A DNA stretch of 64,000 nucleotides from Fibrobacter sp. UWB11 (GCF_900143015.1 NZ_FSRT01000001.1:1550001-1614000); one strand, 5' to 3'; shown: positions 16,871 to 24,741, counted from the stretch's first letter. Notes: generated from the sequence alone by a model not told the origin. Made by a program: numbers and translations.

Positions 16871-17742
16871 TGAAACAATTTAAAAATATCAGATGGATTT
16901 TCGTCGCGATTTTGGCGTTCATGGCAAGTCCGACACTTGCTGTAACAGATACAATCTACGTCCAAAAGAGAATCACCGACACGCTTTACGTAGCCTCCCC
17001 ACCGGATACGGTCTACATTCAAGAATCGGCATCTCAGCAGCCCCAAGAGCAAGCAACACTCACACAACAGAAAAATGAATATCTTCTGGATTACAATACG
17101 GATACAATCGCGCCGGGAAGAAAATTCTATATCAACATCATAAGCGGATTTAGCCTTTTTTCAATATGGGGCGGCGCACCCTTGTTTGACCTGAGTTGGG
17201 AAATCGAAAACAAACATCGAGGATCCACCATTTTTAACATTTCCACAATCATGCTCTTTGGAGACCACTCCATTAAAATCAGTAGTGATGATGAAAAAAC
17301 ATGGGAAGGATTCAGGAGTATTATAAGCCCGGGTATTGGATACAGACAATACCTGCTCACATTCTCTATCGACAAAACTAATCCAGAAAAACTCGAAGTT
17401 ATACATAGAAACACACCTCTCAACAGTTCTTCTTTTTATATTCAAGCCTTAGGAAACCCAACTTTCAAAATTGCTTACGACAAGAACCTCAAACGCGATA
17501 AGAACATGAAAGGCAGTTTTGATGCTGGTTTTTCGACAAAAGCCACACTGGGATACATAAGAAATATGGGAAATATGCTATGGGATTTTGGTATAACATT
17601 CGGTTACCAATACTGGAGCGACAAAGCCCGTCAATATCTCAATTGGTGCGAATACAAGAACGAAGGCTTCAGCTATCACTTTCTTAACGGGATGACTGGC
17701 AAAGGTTTATTCTTCGGCACCGAATTTAACATAGGATTCTAA
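16870..17742 (+). CDS. Exported barrel-like protein with DT(V/I)Y repeats (2 of 3)
   Basis: The protein has 290 residues. The signal peptide ends about ...FMASPTLA. The periodic segment is TDTIYVQK, TDTLYVAS, PDTVYIQE, as in the gene before. A Gln-rich spacer and a strand-rich domain follow, closing with GLFFGTEFNIGF (a terminal aromatic as in outer-membrane barrels). The start overlaps the upstream stop, and the next gene begins one base after its stop, so all three form a tight operon. Family unknown. Confidence 0.7.
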   Translation: MKQFKNIRWIFVAILAFMASPTLAVTDTIYVQKRITDTLYVASPPDTVYIQESASQQPQEQATLTQQKNEYLLDYNTDTIAPGRKFYINIISGFSLFSIWGGAPLFDLSWEIENKHRGSTIFNISTIMLFGDHSIKISSDDEKTWEGFRSIISPGIGYRQYLLTFSIDKTNPEKLEVIHRNTPLNSSSFYIQALGNPTFKIAYDKNLKRDKNMKGSFDAGFSTKATLGYIRNMGNMLWDFGITFGYQYWSDKARQYLNWCEYKNEGFSYHFLNGMTGKGLFFGTEFNIGF

Positions 17743-17743
17743 T

Positions 17744-18553
17744 ATGCGATACTTACTTGTTATTCTTTTGTTCTGCGTTGCAAGTGCATTTTCTCAAGAA
17801 CAAATCGTTGACACCATTTACACAGATACACATAAAGTCACATACATTGACAACACACTCAACAATACATTTCAAAATTCAAAGTCTGATGCCTCAGCCG
17901 CACCTGAAGATACTGTTGACTTAGTAGGATTGAGCGCAGTTCCAAATAATTATCATCGAATATCACTCTTTTTGACAGCACAGAGCTTGAGTTTTTCTTT
18001 GGGTTACGAATATTTGTTCAGCGATTTTTGGAGTGCTAGACTACGATTCGGATATATCGGATACAATAAGACAGACATCAAAAAACATACTGATACAGAA
18101 GGAACCATGGACATTTTCACAGCACCCCTAACCGTGAAATGGTATTGGGCACGTCGCAACATGGGAACTTATCAATACGTAGACGCCTTAGGGAATAACC
18201 ACAAAAAAAGCCAAAGCCAAGCAGAAGGTTTTATTCATCTCCAAGCCGTTCCGACACTTTACAACATTGACATTCATCGCGACTCCAATTCCGTCTCCAA
18301 CGGAATGCATTTAAAAGAAAAAGAATTAGCGCTTTATTTAACTGCCGGTTTCGGTTTCAACTTATGCTATGAGAGATTTATCCTCACAACGGAACTAAAC
18401 TTGGGAACATTCGTGAAATCTCCCAAATTCCAAAAGGGTACCAACGTACATCATACTACTTACGAGATTTACGTGGATAACAACAATTCAGGCACTCATC
18501 TTTTAGAAAAGACGGTTCTCGAATCCATCATTGCTATCGGCTGGATGTTCTAA
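17744..18553 (+). CDS. Exported barrel-like protein with DT(V/I)Y repeats (3 of 3)
   Basis: The protein has 269 residues. The signal peptide MRYLLVILLFCVASAFS is probably cut before Gln-Glu-Gln. The repeat segment VDTIYTDTHKVTYIDNT is shorter than in its two neighbours. The rest is strand-rich (SLSFSLGYEYLFSDFW, RLRFGYIGYN) and ends IIAIGWMF. An N-terminal Gln after cleavage could become pyroglutamate. Its end overlaps the convergent minus-strand gene by four bases. Confidence 0.7.
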   Translation: MRYLLVILLFCVASAFSQEQIVDTIYTDTHKVTYIDNTLNNTFQNSKSDASAAPEDTVDLVGLSAVPNNYHRISLFLTAQSLSFSLGYEYLFSDFWSARLRFGYIGYNKTDIKKHTDTEGTMDIFTAPLTVKWYWARRNMGTYQYVDALGNNHKKSQSQAEGFIHLQAVPTLYNIDIHRDSNSVSNGMHLKEKELALYLTAGFGFNLCYERFILTTELNLGTFVKSPKFQKGTNVHHTTYEIYVDNNNSGTHLLEKTVLESIIAIGWMF

Positions 18554-18963
18554 AATCCTAGAACTGCTTCGGAAATTTCGTTTGCTTCGTCAGAACCGTC
18601 ATCAGCACGGTCGGCGTTAAATTCGCCCCAGCCTTCGCTAGTACCACAACCTACCCCAACATCCATCGTAGACCACTTGAACACGGCATACACGCGTTCG
18701 AAGCGTTCTAAAATTTCGGTCAAGACATCCTCTGGAGGTTCGTTTTCAACAAGGAACGTTCCATCGACCGCATACAGTTCTGATTCAGGAAGTTCCTCGA
18801 AACGGCACTCATACTCGTCCGTCATGAAATCCTCAACGGAATACCATTCGCCGGAATCCACGCTAGGAAGCTCCGCTTCCGGAAAATGTTCCATGAAAGC
18901 ATCCCACAAGGCTTCTAAATCCTGTTGGATTCCAATGAAACGAACTAAGATTCGACAATCCAT
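18550..18963 (-). CDS. Small acidic protein, unknown function
   Basis: The protein has 137 residues and is very acidic. The ATG at 18963 (MDCRILVRFIGIQQDLEALW) was chosen over a TTG two codons earlier because GGAGG lies six bases before it. The predicted alpha/beta pattern begins with a hydrophobic strand, then a helix (LEALWDAFMEHF), and ends in DGSDEANEISEAVLGF. There is no signal peptide, so it is cytoplasmic. It looks like a single gene. Family not recognised. Confidence 0.75.
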   Translation of the reverse strand: MDCRILVRFIGIQQDLEALWDAFMEHFPEAELPSVDSGEWYSVEDFMTDEYECRFEELPESELYAVDGTFLVENEPPEDVLTEILERFERVYAVFKWSTMDVGVGCGTSEGWGEFNADRADDGSDEANEISEAVLGF

Positions 18964-19028
18964 ATCCAACCTCCTTTTGAATTTAATTTAGAAAGATTTT
19001 TTGAAATTTACTTCTGTGAGCGATAAGC

Positions 19029-19105
19029 GACCCGTATTAACGGGTCGTGTTCGCGAAAGCGAGGCGAAGATGGATTTTTCCAATTGCACAAGAGCCGAGC
19101 GGTTC
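19029..19105. repeat. Hairpin plus GCGAGGCGAAGA repeat (copy B)
   Basis: GACCCGT-atta-ACGGGTC hairpin (19029-19046), then GCGAGGCGAAGA, a T-rich piece and AGAGCCGAGCGGT (to about 19105). The same two parts recur before mdh's stop (38814-38835 and 38922-38974). This copy lies just beyond the tmRNA terminator. Confidence 0.6.
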
Positions 19106-19115
19106 TTATAAAACA

Positions 19116-19156
19116 GAAAAGAAAAGGGCTCTCATGGAGAGCCCTTTTCTTTTCTG
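19116..19156 (-). terminator. Intrinsic terminator of ssrA
   Basis: A perfect 19-base-pair stem (19116-19134 with 19138-19156), three-base loop ATG. On the minus strand the 3' arm ends in CCCTTTTCTTTTCT. It directly follows the mature tmRNA 3' end, and the stem slightly overlaps it. Confidence 0.8.
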
Positions 19157-19512
19157 GAGGTGAGGGGAGTCGAACCCCTGTCCAAAATCACGTCCATGTA
19201 CGTTCCTACAAGCATTCCCTTCGAATTTAAGATCTCGTCTTATCCACGCCCAAGAAGGTCGGCGCGGAGTTTGACCAGCCTAGTAAATCTCGGGAAATGC
19301 CCCCAGGCATGACACTTCCCTATCCCATATTGCGTCCGGACGTACACCCCGATGGGAGCGGGATGAGGCCCGGCGTTGCCGTTAATTAGGCAGCGAGTGC
19401 GTAGTTTTCGTCAGCACTTATTTTTTTTCAGACTTTTTAACGAGTTGCCCTCGTCTGAGACCTCGACTTGCAACTAACACTTCGGTAACCCTGTCGAAAC
19501 CAGAGCACCCCC
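19155..19512 (-). ncRNA. ssrA: Transfer-messenger RNA (tmRNA)
   Basis: About 358 nt. tmRNA rescues stalled ribosomes with SmpB and adds a degradation tag. The 5' end GGGGGUG pairs with CACCUCC at the 3' end to form a seven-pair acceptor stem, followed by discriminator A at 19155; CCA is not encoded. The 5' region has CUCUGGUUUCGACAGG, the usual tmRNA start pattern. The 3' region carries the T-arm GGGGUUCGACUCCCC. The tag frame (separate entry) encodes ADENYALAA. The arrangement is one-piece, not permuted. Immediately upstream, sequence complementary to its 5' end could form a large hairpin in a precursor (see findings). Confidence 0.96.
19386..19415 (-). other. ssrA: tmRNA tag reading frame (ADENYALAA)
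   Basis: GCU GAC GAA AAC UAC GCA CUC GCU GCC then UAA. The resume codon GCU follows AAUAAGU. The peptide ends in the LAA degron recognised by ClpXP-type proteases. Confidence 0.93.
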
Positions 19513-19540
19513 GGTGCCTGCACCGGGGGTGCTCTGGTTG
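19497..19540. repeat. Perfect 20-bp inverted repeat spanning the tmRNA 5' end
   Basis: Arms 19497-19516 and 19521-19540 are exact reverse complements around the loop CCTG. The lower arm contains the first 16 bases of mature tmRNA. Confidence 0.9.
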
Positions 19541-19656
19541 AGACCCGTCGATTAAACGCGACCTTAAGGAGCGTTTAAGCCTTTGAGAGCGCAAGCTCGA
19601 AAAGCCCGTAGGGTGAGAATAACGCGAACAGCGTTATTCGAAGCAAACCAGAGCAC
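19529..19656. repeat. Structured repeat unit upstream of ssrA (copy 1)
   Basis: The outer stem is GTGCTCTGGTT (19529-19539) with AACCAGAGCAC (19646-19656). Inside are TTAAACGC/GCGTTTAA, a GAGC/GCTC hairpin and GAATAACGC-gaaca-GCGTTATTC. A second, shorter copy lies at 19711-19812 with changes that keep pairing. Confidence 0.6.
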
Positions 19657-19710
19657 ATACCAGTGCTTTAGTGCTCCAAATATATAAAGTTCGAAGAAAT
19701 TTGTAAAGTA

Positions 19711-19812
19711 ACCGTTTGGATTGAGACAGGCCTGTCGATTAAATGCGAACTAGCGAGCATTTAGGCCATTGAGAACGCATGCGTTCGTAAAGCCCGAAGA
19801 GTGAGAATAACG
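19711..19812. repeat. Structured repeat unit upstream of ssrA (copy 2)
   Basis: Same order of conserved words as copy 1 (TTGAGAC, GTCGATTAAA, AAGCCCG, GTGAGAATAACGCGAA). The first hairpin is AAATGC/GCATTT where copy 1 has AAACGC/GCGTTT, and the second is GAACGC/GCGTTC. The outer stem and last hairpin are missing. Confidence 0.6.
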
Positions 19813-19862
19813 CGAATCAAGAAAGACATCTATTCATCCTATTAGAACAGACTCTATTTTTG

Positions 19863-19868
19863 TATATT
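19863..19868 (+). promoter_or_regulatory. Predicted -10 box (TATATT), leaderless arrangement
   Basis: CTATTTTTGTATATTC, then the ATG at 19875, six bases after the box. The next gene has nearly the same T-rich string (CTCTTTTTGTATATTC at 21275-21291). Confidence 0.5.
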
Positions 19869-19874
19869 CCGCTT

Positions 19875-21248
19875 ATGTTTCGCAGTTGGAAAAATAAAAA
19901 GTTCTGGATTTACATTGCCGCCACATCCATCGCCTTTTTGTCGCTTATAATCGTTACAGATTTGTCAAGCATAAAAAGATTCAACCTCAATCGAGACTCA
20001 TTAAACGCCGAAACTTGGCTCGAAGTTGAAAAGAACGAGACTATCAAAATTTGCATGGACTCAAAAGTTCGCGGATGGGAAACTACGCTGGATACTAAAA
20101 TTCTTAATGATTCGTGCTTAAAAGTTCAAGTACCAACGCTTATTGGACTCTCCCCCATCATGGTGAAATTTTCCGACTCTGACAGTTCATATAAAATCAA
20201 TCTTGCAGTCGGAATGAAGTATCTTGATTTCAAAAAAGAAGAAGCTTTATATGGCAATGACCTTCGTCAAATGCGACCTCATGAAAAGAAGATTGTGTCC
20301 GTTTCAGGAACTTATCTGGTAGATGAATACCCCGTGACTAATTGCGAAATCACTCAGCAAATGTGGGATGAGATCCCCTTGAATCCAAAGGATTATCAAA
20401 TAGAAAAAGAATGGGCGCAAAGAAAAAAGTCTAGCATACGTAACGAAAAATGCGACACCCATGACTCTGCTGCAAATATGATTTCTTTGTATATGGCAAT
20501 GAAGTACGCCAATGCGCGCAGCATTCGAGAAGGATTGAAGCCATATTATCGTTTCTCAGCAACTAAAGAAAAGCACATACATATCATTACGCCTTATCAC
20601 AAACAGCGTAAAGACATTACAGTCAAACCGAGATACCAATACATTGAAATTTTTTATAAATTCACAGGATACGAGGAACCGACACATCAATATGTTATAG
20701 CTCAATACGATTTCACAAATCATGAAGATTCAACAATTCTTGTGATGGTAGATTCTACATCAGATGGTTATCGGCTGCCATATTATGACGAATGGATGAT
20801 GCTTGCTCGCGGCGGAGAAAAAGAGGCTATGACGCCTTGGTGCAATAATTCCGCTAAAATTAAAGACGTTTCAAAATATGCAAGATTTGCCAAATATAAG
20901 GATGAAGTCAAATCAGAACCTGTAGGCCAGCTACAACCTAATGAATATGGTTTATACGACATGTTAGGTTTAGTAGAAGAACATGTTCTTTTAGAAGAGC
21001 ACAATTGGCCAAGACCTATGGTAGATCTAATTTATACCTTAATCCCTTTTAGCCAAGAAAAAGAATCTTTCAAGTGCTATGATGAGGACTGTCCTTCCTG
21101 TTTAAAAGGTGGTGGACTTTTAAGCGATTGGAAAAAAATCAGCTACAGTTATTCAGCCATTGACTATTATAATGGTTACTCCGGCGGTTTCCGCCTAATC
21201 CGCAACATTGGCAACAACGCCAAATGGACCGAAGTAAAATCTAAATGA
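19875..21248 (+). CDS. SUMF1/FGE-like exported protein (1 of 3)
   Basis: The protein has 457 residues. The ATG at 19875 (MFRSWKNKKFWIY) was preferred to a TTG five codons earlier. The N-terminus is a membrane anchor or uncleaved signal (about 12-30). A domain of unknown type (about 40-140, ETWLEVEKNETIKIC) is shared with the next two genes. The C-terminal half resembles formylglycine-generating-enzyme/SUMF1 folds: YLVDEYPVTNCE, SDGYRLPYYDEWMMLARGG, YGLYDMLGLVEEHVL, GGFRLIRNIG. The catalytic Cys region of true FGE (CRSA.R) is not seen, so it is probably a non-catalytic relative, as in GldK/GldJ-type proteins. A Cys pair (CPSC) precedes the Gly-rich end. Confidence 0.75.
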   Translation: MFRSWKNKKFWIYIAATSIAFLSLIIVTDLSSIKRFNLNRDSLNAETWLEVEKNETIKICMDSKVRGWETTLDTKILNDSCLKVQVPTLIGLSPIMVKFSDSDSSYKINLAVGMKYLDFKKEEALYGNDLRQMRPHEKKIVSVSGTYLVDEYPVTNCEITQQMWDEIPLNPKDYQIEKEWAQRKKSSIRNEKCDTHDSAANMISLYMAMKYANARSIREGLKPYYRFSATKEKHIHIITPYHKQRKDITVKPRYQYIEIFYKFTGYEEPTHQYVIAQYDFTNHEDSTILVMVDSTSDGYRLPYYDEWMMLARGGEKEAMTPWCNNSAKIKDVSKYARFAKYKDEVKSEPVGQLQPNEYGLYDMLGLVEEHVLLEEHNWPRPMVDLIYTLIPFSQEKESFKCYDEDCPSCLKGGGLLSDWKKISYSYSAIDYYNGYSGGFRLIRNIGNNAKWTEVKSK

Positions 21249-21284
21249 CAAATGAAGGACCAAGCTATTCCAGTTCTCTTTTTG

Positions 21285-21290
21285 TATATT
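21285..21290 (+). promoter_or_regulatory. Predicted -10 box (TATATT), leaderless arrangement
   Basis: TATATT, then seven bases, then the ATG at 21298. No Shine-Dalgarno. Confidence 0.5.
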
Positions 21291-21297
21291 CAATTGT

Positions 21298-22722
21298 ATG
21301 AAAATATTTTTGTTGTTCCTAACGATGTGCTTTGCACTTGCGAATGCTCAACTCTATTACGACAAGCATGGAGAAAGCCGCGGTGCGTATAAGGATAGCT
21401 TGGAGTATTCAAAGCTTGTTGCGCTTGCAAAAAGATTTCATGGTTCGATTTTGGTCAAAAAGCCGGTTGAAGGCGTCAAGCCGAGAAAGAATCTGGAAAA
21501 GTTTCCCGAAAATAAAATTCAAAGAACATTTTATGTGAGCCGCGATACTTTGGACAAAGAAAACTGGCTCGAAGTAGAAAAAAACGAAATCGTTAAAATT
21601 TGTGTTGACGATCCTGTTGTCGCATGGGAAACATCCTTAAAAGCGATTATATCTAGCGATTCGTGCCTAGCTTTCCAAGCACCGACGCTTATTGGTGTTG
21701 AAACGCTTAGGGTGCATTTCTATAAAGAATACATGCCTTACTACATCAACTTCTATAACGATGTATATTCCTACAAAATCAATCTTGCCATCGGGATGAA
21801 ATATCTCGATTTCAAGAACGAAGAAGTGCTATTAGGTTTTAATGTGTATGGATTGAATCAATTTTGGGGCATGCCTATAGAAAATCCCGAAAAAAAAGAA
21901 ACAATTACAGCCACATACTTAGTCGACAAATATCCCGTCACAAACTGCGAATTCCTGCAACTGATGTGGGACAGTATTCCAGAAAAATCATCATATCGCC
22001 ACTCTGGAGCAAAAAGAAAACAAGAAGCTTGGTTTTCAAGAAAAAGAACAAGTATTCGCAATGAAAACTGTTCAGTCCATGACTCAGCAGCATCAGCAGT
22101 TTTCTTGTACCAAGCAATGGAATTCGCGAACACCCGCAGCGTTAGAGAAGGACTAAAGCCTTATTATATTTTTTCAGAAACTGAAATTCTTAGGTCTCAA
22201 ATTTTATCCAAAAATAAATATATCATAGGTTATTACGGATTCTCTCCATACAATCATAAAACCATTCAAGTATCCATAGATTCTTCATCTGATGGCTATA
22301 GGCTCCCCTATTATGATGAATGGATGATGTTGGCTCGTGGAGGAGATAAAAAGAATAAAGCTCCATGGGGAGAAGCCTCTTCAGTCGATGAAGCATTAAA
22401 GTATGCAAACTTTGGAACCGCAAAGGAATTATACGATTCCGCCCCTGTCGGTCTATTAAAATCCAACGGATACGGATTATATGATGTATTTGGCCTTGTT
22501 GGGGAACACGTCCTTTTTGAGGAACGCAATCCCTTTACAATTCTTCGCGGCTCACCATCTTGTTTAAAAGGCGGAGATGCAAGCATCGACACAGAAGGCT
22601 CTTTTTGGAAAGCAGTTAACTACGGATATTTTGAAGATAATTTCAGTGGATTTGCAAGAGGCGGTTTCCGCCTTGTCCGCAACATCGGCAACAACGCCAA
22701 ATGGGAAAATAGAATTGAATAG
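21298..22722 (+). CDS. SUMF1/FGE-like exported protein (2 of 3)
   Basis: The protein has 474 residues. Signal peptide MKIFLLFLTMCFALANA, cut before Gln-Leu. It has an extra N-terminal segment compared with the other two, then the shared domain (ENWLEVEKNEIVKICV) and the SUMF1-like half (YLVDKYPVTNCE, SDGYRLPYYDEWMMLARGG, YGLYDVFGLVGEHVL, GGFRLVRNIG). A single Cys (SPSCLKGG) remains where gene 1 has CPSC. Sulfatase activation is unlikely because the FGE cysteine motif is missing. The next gene starts one base after its stop. Confidence 0.78.
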   Translation: MKIFLLFLTMCFALANAQLYYDKHGESRGAYKDSLEYSKLVALAKRFHGSILVKKPVEGVKPRKNLEKFPENKIQRTFYVSRDTLDKENWLEVEKNEIVKICVDDPVVAWETSLKAIISSDSCLAFQAPTLIGVETLRVHFYKEYMPYYINFYNDVYSYKINLAIGMKYLDFKNEEVLLGFNVYGLNQFWGMPIENPEKKETITATYLVDKYPVTNCEFLQLMWDSIPEKSSYRHSGAKRKQEAWFSRKRTSIRNENCSVHDSAASAVFLYQAMEFANTRSVREGLKPYYIFSETEILRSQILSKNKYIIGYYGFSPYNHKTIQVSIDSSSDGYRLPYYDEWMMLARGGDKKNKAPWGEASSVDEALKYANFGTAKELYDSAPVGLLKSNGYGLYDVFGLVGEHVLFEERNPFTILRGSPSCLKGGDASIDTEGSFWKAVNYGYFEDNFSGFARGGFRLVRNIGNNAKWENRIE

Positions 22723-22723
22723 T

Positions 22724-23986
22724 ATGAAAATTTTTTTGTTGTTCCTGACGATGTGCGTTGCGTTTGCGAATGCCCAAGGCATCAATCCTAGTAAAGATTT
22801 GAAAAACATTCCAGAAGATAAAATTCAAAGAACGTTTAAGGTAAGCCGCGATTCCCTGCGAAAAGAACTTTGGCTCGAAGTGGAGAAAAACGAAATCGTC
22901 AAAGTCTGCATAGACAAAAAAGTTAAGGATTGGAAAGCTTCATTGAAATCAAGTATTTTCAATGATTCATGTTTAGTGCTCCAATTGCCAACTCTTATTG
23001 GGGTTGAAACACTTAATGTGTATTTCTCGGATGTGAAGATTTCTCATAAAATTAATTTAGCGGTCGGGATGAAATATCTGGACTTCAAAAATGAAGAAGT
23101 CAAACTCGGATTCAATAGAAAAAGTAACAAATTTTGGACTTTGGATGATGCCGGAGAAGAAGATCCCGAAAGATTTGTTTCAATTACGGGAACATATTTA
23201 GTTGACAAATACCCTGTAACAAACTGCGAATTGATTCAGGTATTGTGGGATAGTATTCCAGCCACTTCGACTTATAAAAATCCTCAATATAGGAAAATGC
23301 ATCATGAAGATTGGTTTGCCAGAAAAATGGCTAGTACCCGTAACGCATATTGTGCAGCACATGATACCATAGCGAATACGGTAACTCTTTACCAATCGAT
23401 GGTATATGCAAACACCCGTAGTATTCGCGAAGGATTAAAACCATATTACATTTTTTCAGTTCCGGATGATTTATATCTATACGAAGGTTTCGTGAAGAAG
23501 GCTTATATTATTGGGTTTTGGGATTTTTCCGGCACTCACAATACAATTAACATTATGGTAACAATCAATGCAAAATCAGATGGCTATAGGCTCCCGTTTT
23601 ATGATGAATGGATGATGCTTGCTCGCGGTGGTGATAAGGAAAAAAAGGCACCATGGGGCAGTCCAGCGACTCCGTTAAATGAAATTCAAAAATATGCACG
23701 ATTTGAATCATCATATGCAATGGAAGAAACAAGTGATTATATTTCTGAACCTGTTGGTCAGCTTTTGCCAAATGGATACGGTTTATACGATATGTTTGGT
23801 CTAGCAGCTGAGCATGTTCTTTTGAAAGACAATAGGTTTATTGGAAATTCAGACCATCCTTCCGTTTTAAAAGGTGGAGAGCTATCCTATGGATTTTATG
23901 ATGTTGGCGCATCTGGTGTTGGTGCCGGTTTCCGCTTAATCCGCAACATCGGCAATAACGCCAAGTGGGAAGAACGCGGTTTTTAG
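22724..23986 (+). CDS. SUMF1/FGE-like exported protein (3 of 3)
   Basis: The protein has 420 residues. The start was set at the ATG at 22724, whose first 12 residues MKIFLLFLTMCV almost equal those of gene 2. The signal peptide is cut before Gln-Gly. It has the shared N-terminal domain (ELWLEVEKNEIVKVC) and the SUMF1-like half (SDGYRLPFYDEWMMLARGG, YGLYDMFGLAAEHVL, GAGFRLIRNIG). The C-terminal Cys is replaced by Val (HPSVLKGG). No Shine-Dalgarno; it is one base after the previous stop. Its end overlaps the convergent glutaminyl cyclase gene by four bases. Confidence 0.78.
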   Translation: MKIFLLFLTMCVAFANAQGINPSKDLKNIPEDKIQRTFKVSRDSLRKELWLEVEKNEIVKVCIDKKVKDWKASLKSSIFNDSCLVLQLPTLIGVETLNVYFSDVKISHKINLAVGMKYLDFKNEEVKLGFNRKSNKFWTLDDAGEEDPERFVSITGTYLVDKYPVTNCELIQVLWDSIPATSTYKNPQYRKMHHEDWFARKMASTRNAYCAAHDTIANTVTLYQSMVYANTRSIREGLKPYYIFSVPDDLYLYEGFVKKAYIIGFWDFSGTHNTINIMVTINAKSDGYRLPFYDEWMMLARGGDKEKKAPWGSPATPLNEIQKYARFESSYAMEETSDYISEPVGQLLPNGYGLYDMFGLAAEHVLLKDNRFIGNSDHPSVLKGGELSYGFYDVGASGVGAGFRLIRNIGNNAKWEERGF

Positions 23987-24741
23987 AACTTGACTTTATA
24001 AATCTGCGGCCAGAGCTTGCCTGTAATCCAAAAATCTTTGCCATCGTAGGCAATGCCGTTCAGAACATCTACGCCGGGGTACCGGTCACGAATCTCCCCC
24101 GCTTTTTTCGAGAAGTCAATATAACGCAACACCTTCCCGCTCGGGAGTTCGATTTCGGCAATCAAGTCAGTCTGCCAAATATTCGCATACAAAGTATTCC
24201 CAACAATTTCAAGTTCGTTCAAAAGTTTAATTGAATAGCGACCATCGCGGACACCTATAATTCCCGTCAACGAAAAGCTGCCCGGTGCAATTTGCAAAAG
24301 TTCATCAGTGCCATTACTCATCAAAAGCTGGTCGCGCCAAAGCGTAAGGCCCCAGCCTTCCGTCGGAATACGGAACTCGCCCTTCTTTTTAAACGGCTTG
24401 CGGGAATAAATAAAAGCCTTGTGAGATTTCCAGGTCAGATAATAGATTTCATCACCCACAACAACAGAACCTTCGCCAAAATATCGTTCTTGAATGCGCG
24501 CGGAATCAAGAATTTTTCCATCTAACGTGCGACGGTACAAGCCCGATTTTCCATACAGTCCAGTCGTTTCAATCAAATCATCACCATCAAAGGAAAGCCC
24601 TTGCGTAAAGTGCGATGTCTCATGCGGAACAGAATCAAGAATTGTCGGCACCACCCGCGGAGCCTCGGCGTGCACCGACGAGAGTGTAAAGACTAGAGAC
24701 AAAAGGATAAAAGCAAAAAACGAGCGTCCAGAAAATTTCAT
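23983..24741 (-). CDS. Glutaminyl-peptide cyclotransferase (plant/bacterial type)
   Basis: The protein has 252 residues with a signal peptide (MKFSGRSFFAFILLSLVFTLSSVHA). The body is a five-bladed propeller-like protein with family motifs: PHETSHFTQGLSFDGD, YFGEGSVVVGDEIYYLTW, EGWGLTLW, SNGTDELLQI, NELEIVGNTLYANIW, and DVLNGIAYDGKDFWITGKLWPQIY. The enzyme turns N-terminal Gln of exported proteins into pyroglutamate in the periplasm. Two of the convergent neighbours have Gln at the predicted mature N-terminus. TATTTT lies six bases before the ATG, and only 26 bases separate this start from the divergent gene's start. Confidence 0.9.
   Translation of the reverse strand: MKFSGRSFFAFILLSLVFTLSSVHAEAPRVVPTILDSVPHETSHFTQGLSFDGDDLIETTGLYGKSGLYRRTLDGKILDSARIQERYFGEGSVVVGDEIYYLTWKSHKAFIYSRKPFKKKGEFRIPTEGWGLTLWRDQLLMSNGTDELLQIAPGSFSLTGIIGVRDGRYSIKLLNELEIVGNTLYANIWQTDLIAEIELPSGKVLRYIDFSKKAGEIRDRYPGVDVLNGIAYDGKDFWITGKLWPQIYKVKF

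Larger units (their letters stand above)
19513..19874. other. Intergenic region between ssrA and the first FGE-like gene
   Basis: It contains the inverted repeat at the tmRNA 5' end, two structured repeat copies, a likely minus-strand -10 (TATATT within 19677-19690) that would give ssrA a leader of roughly 160 nt, and the plus-strand -10 at 19863. No coding frame is supported. Confidence 0.55.

Noticed and set aside
19513-19874. Second, plus-strand tmRNA or tRNA-like gene
   Set aside because: The GGGGGTGCTCTGGTT word is repeated, but no T-arm, acceptor partner or tag frame follows on the plus strand.
19875-23986. Fibrobacter 'major paralogous domain' (Fib_succ_major) assignment
   Set aside because: The GYRLPxYDEW...GGFRLIRN order fits SUMF1/FGE better than the CPxGWRLPT pattern expected for that domain.
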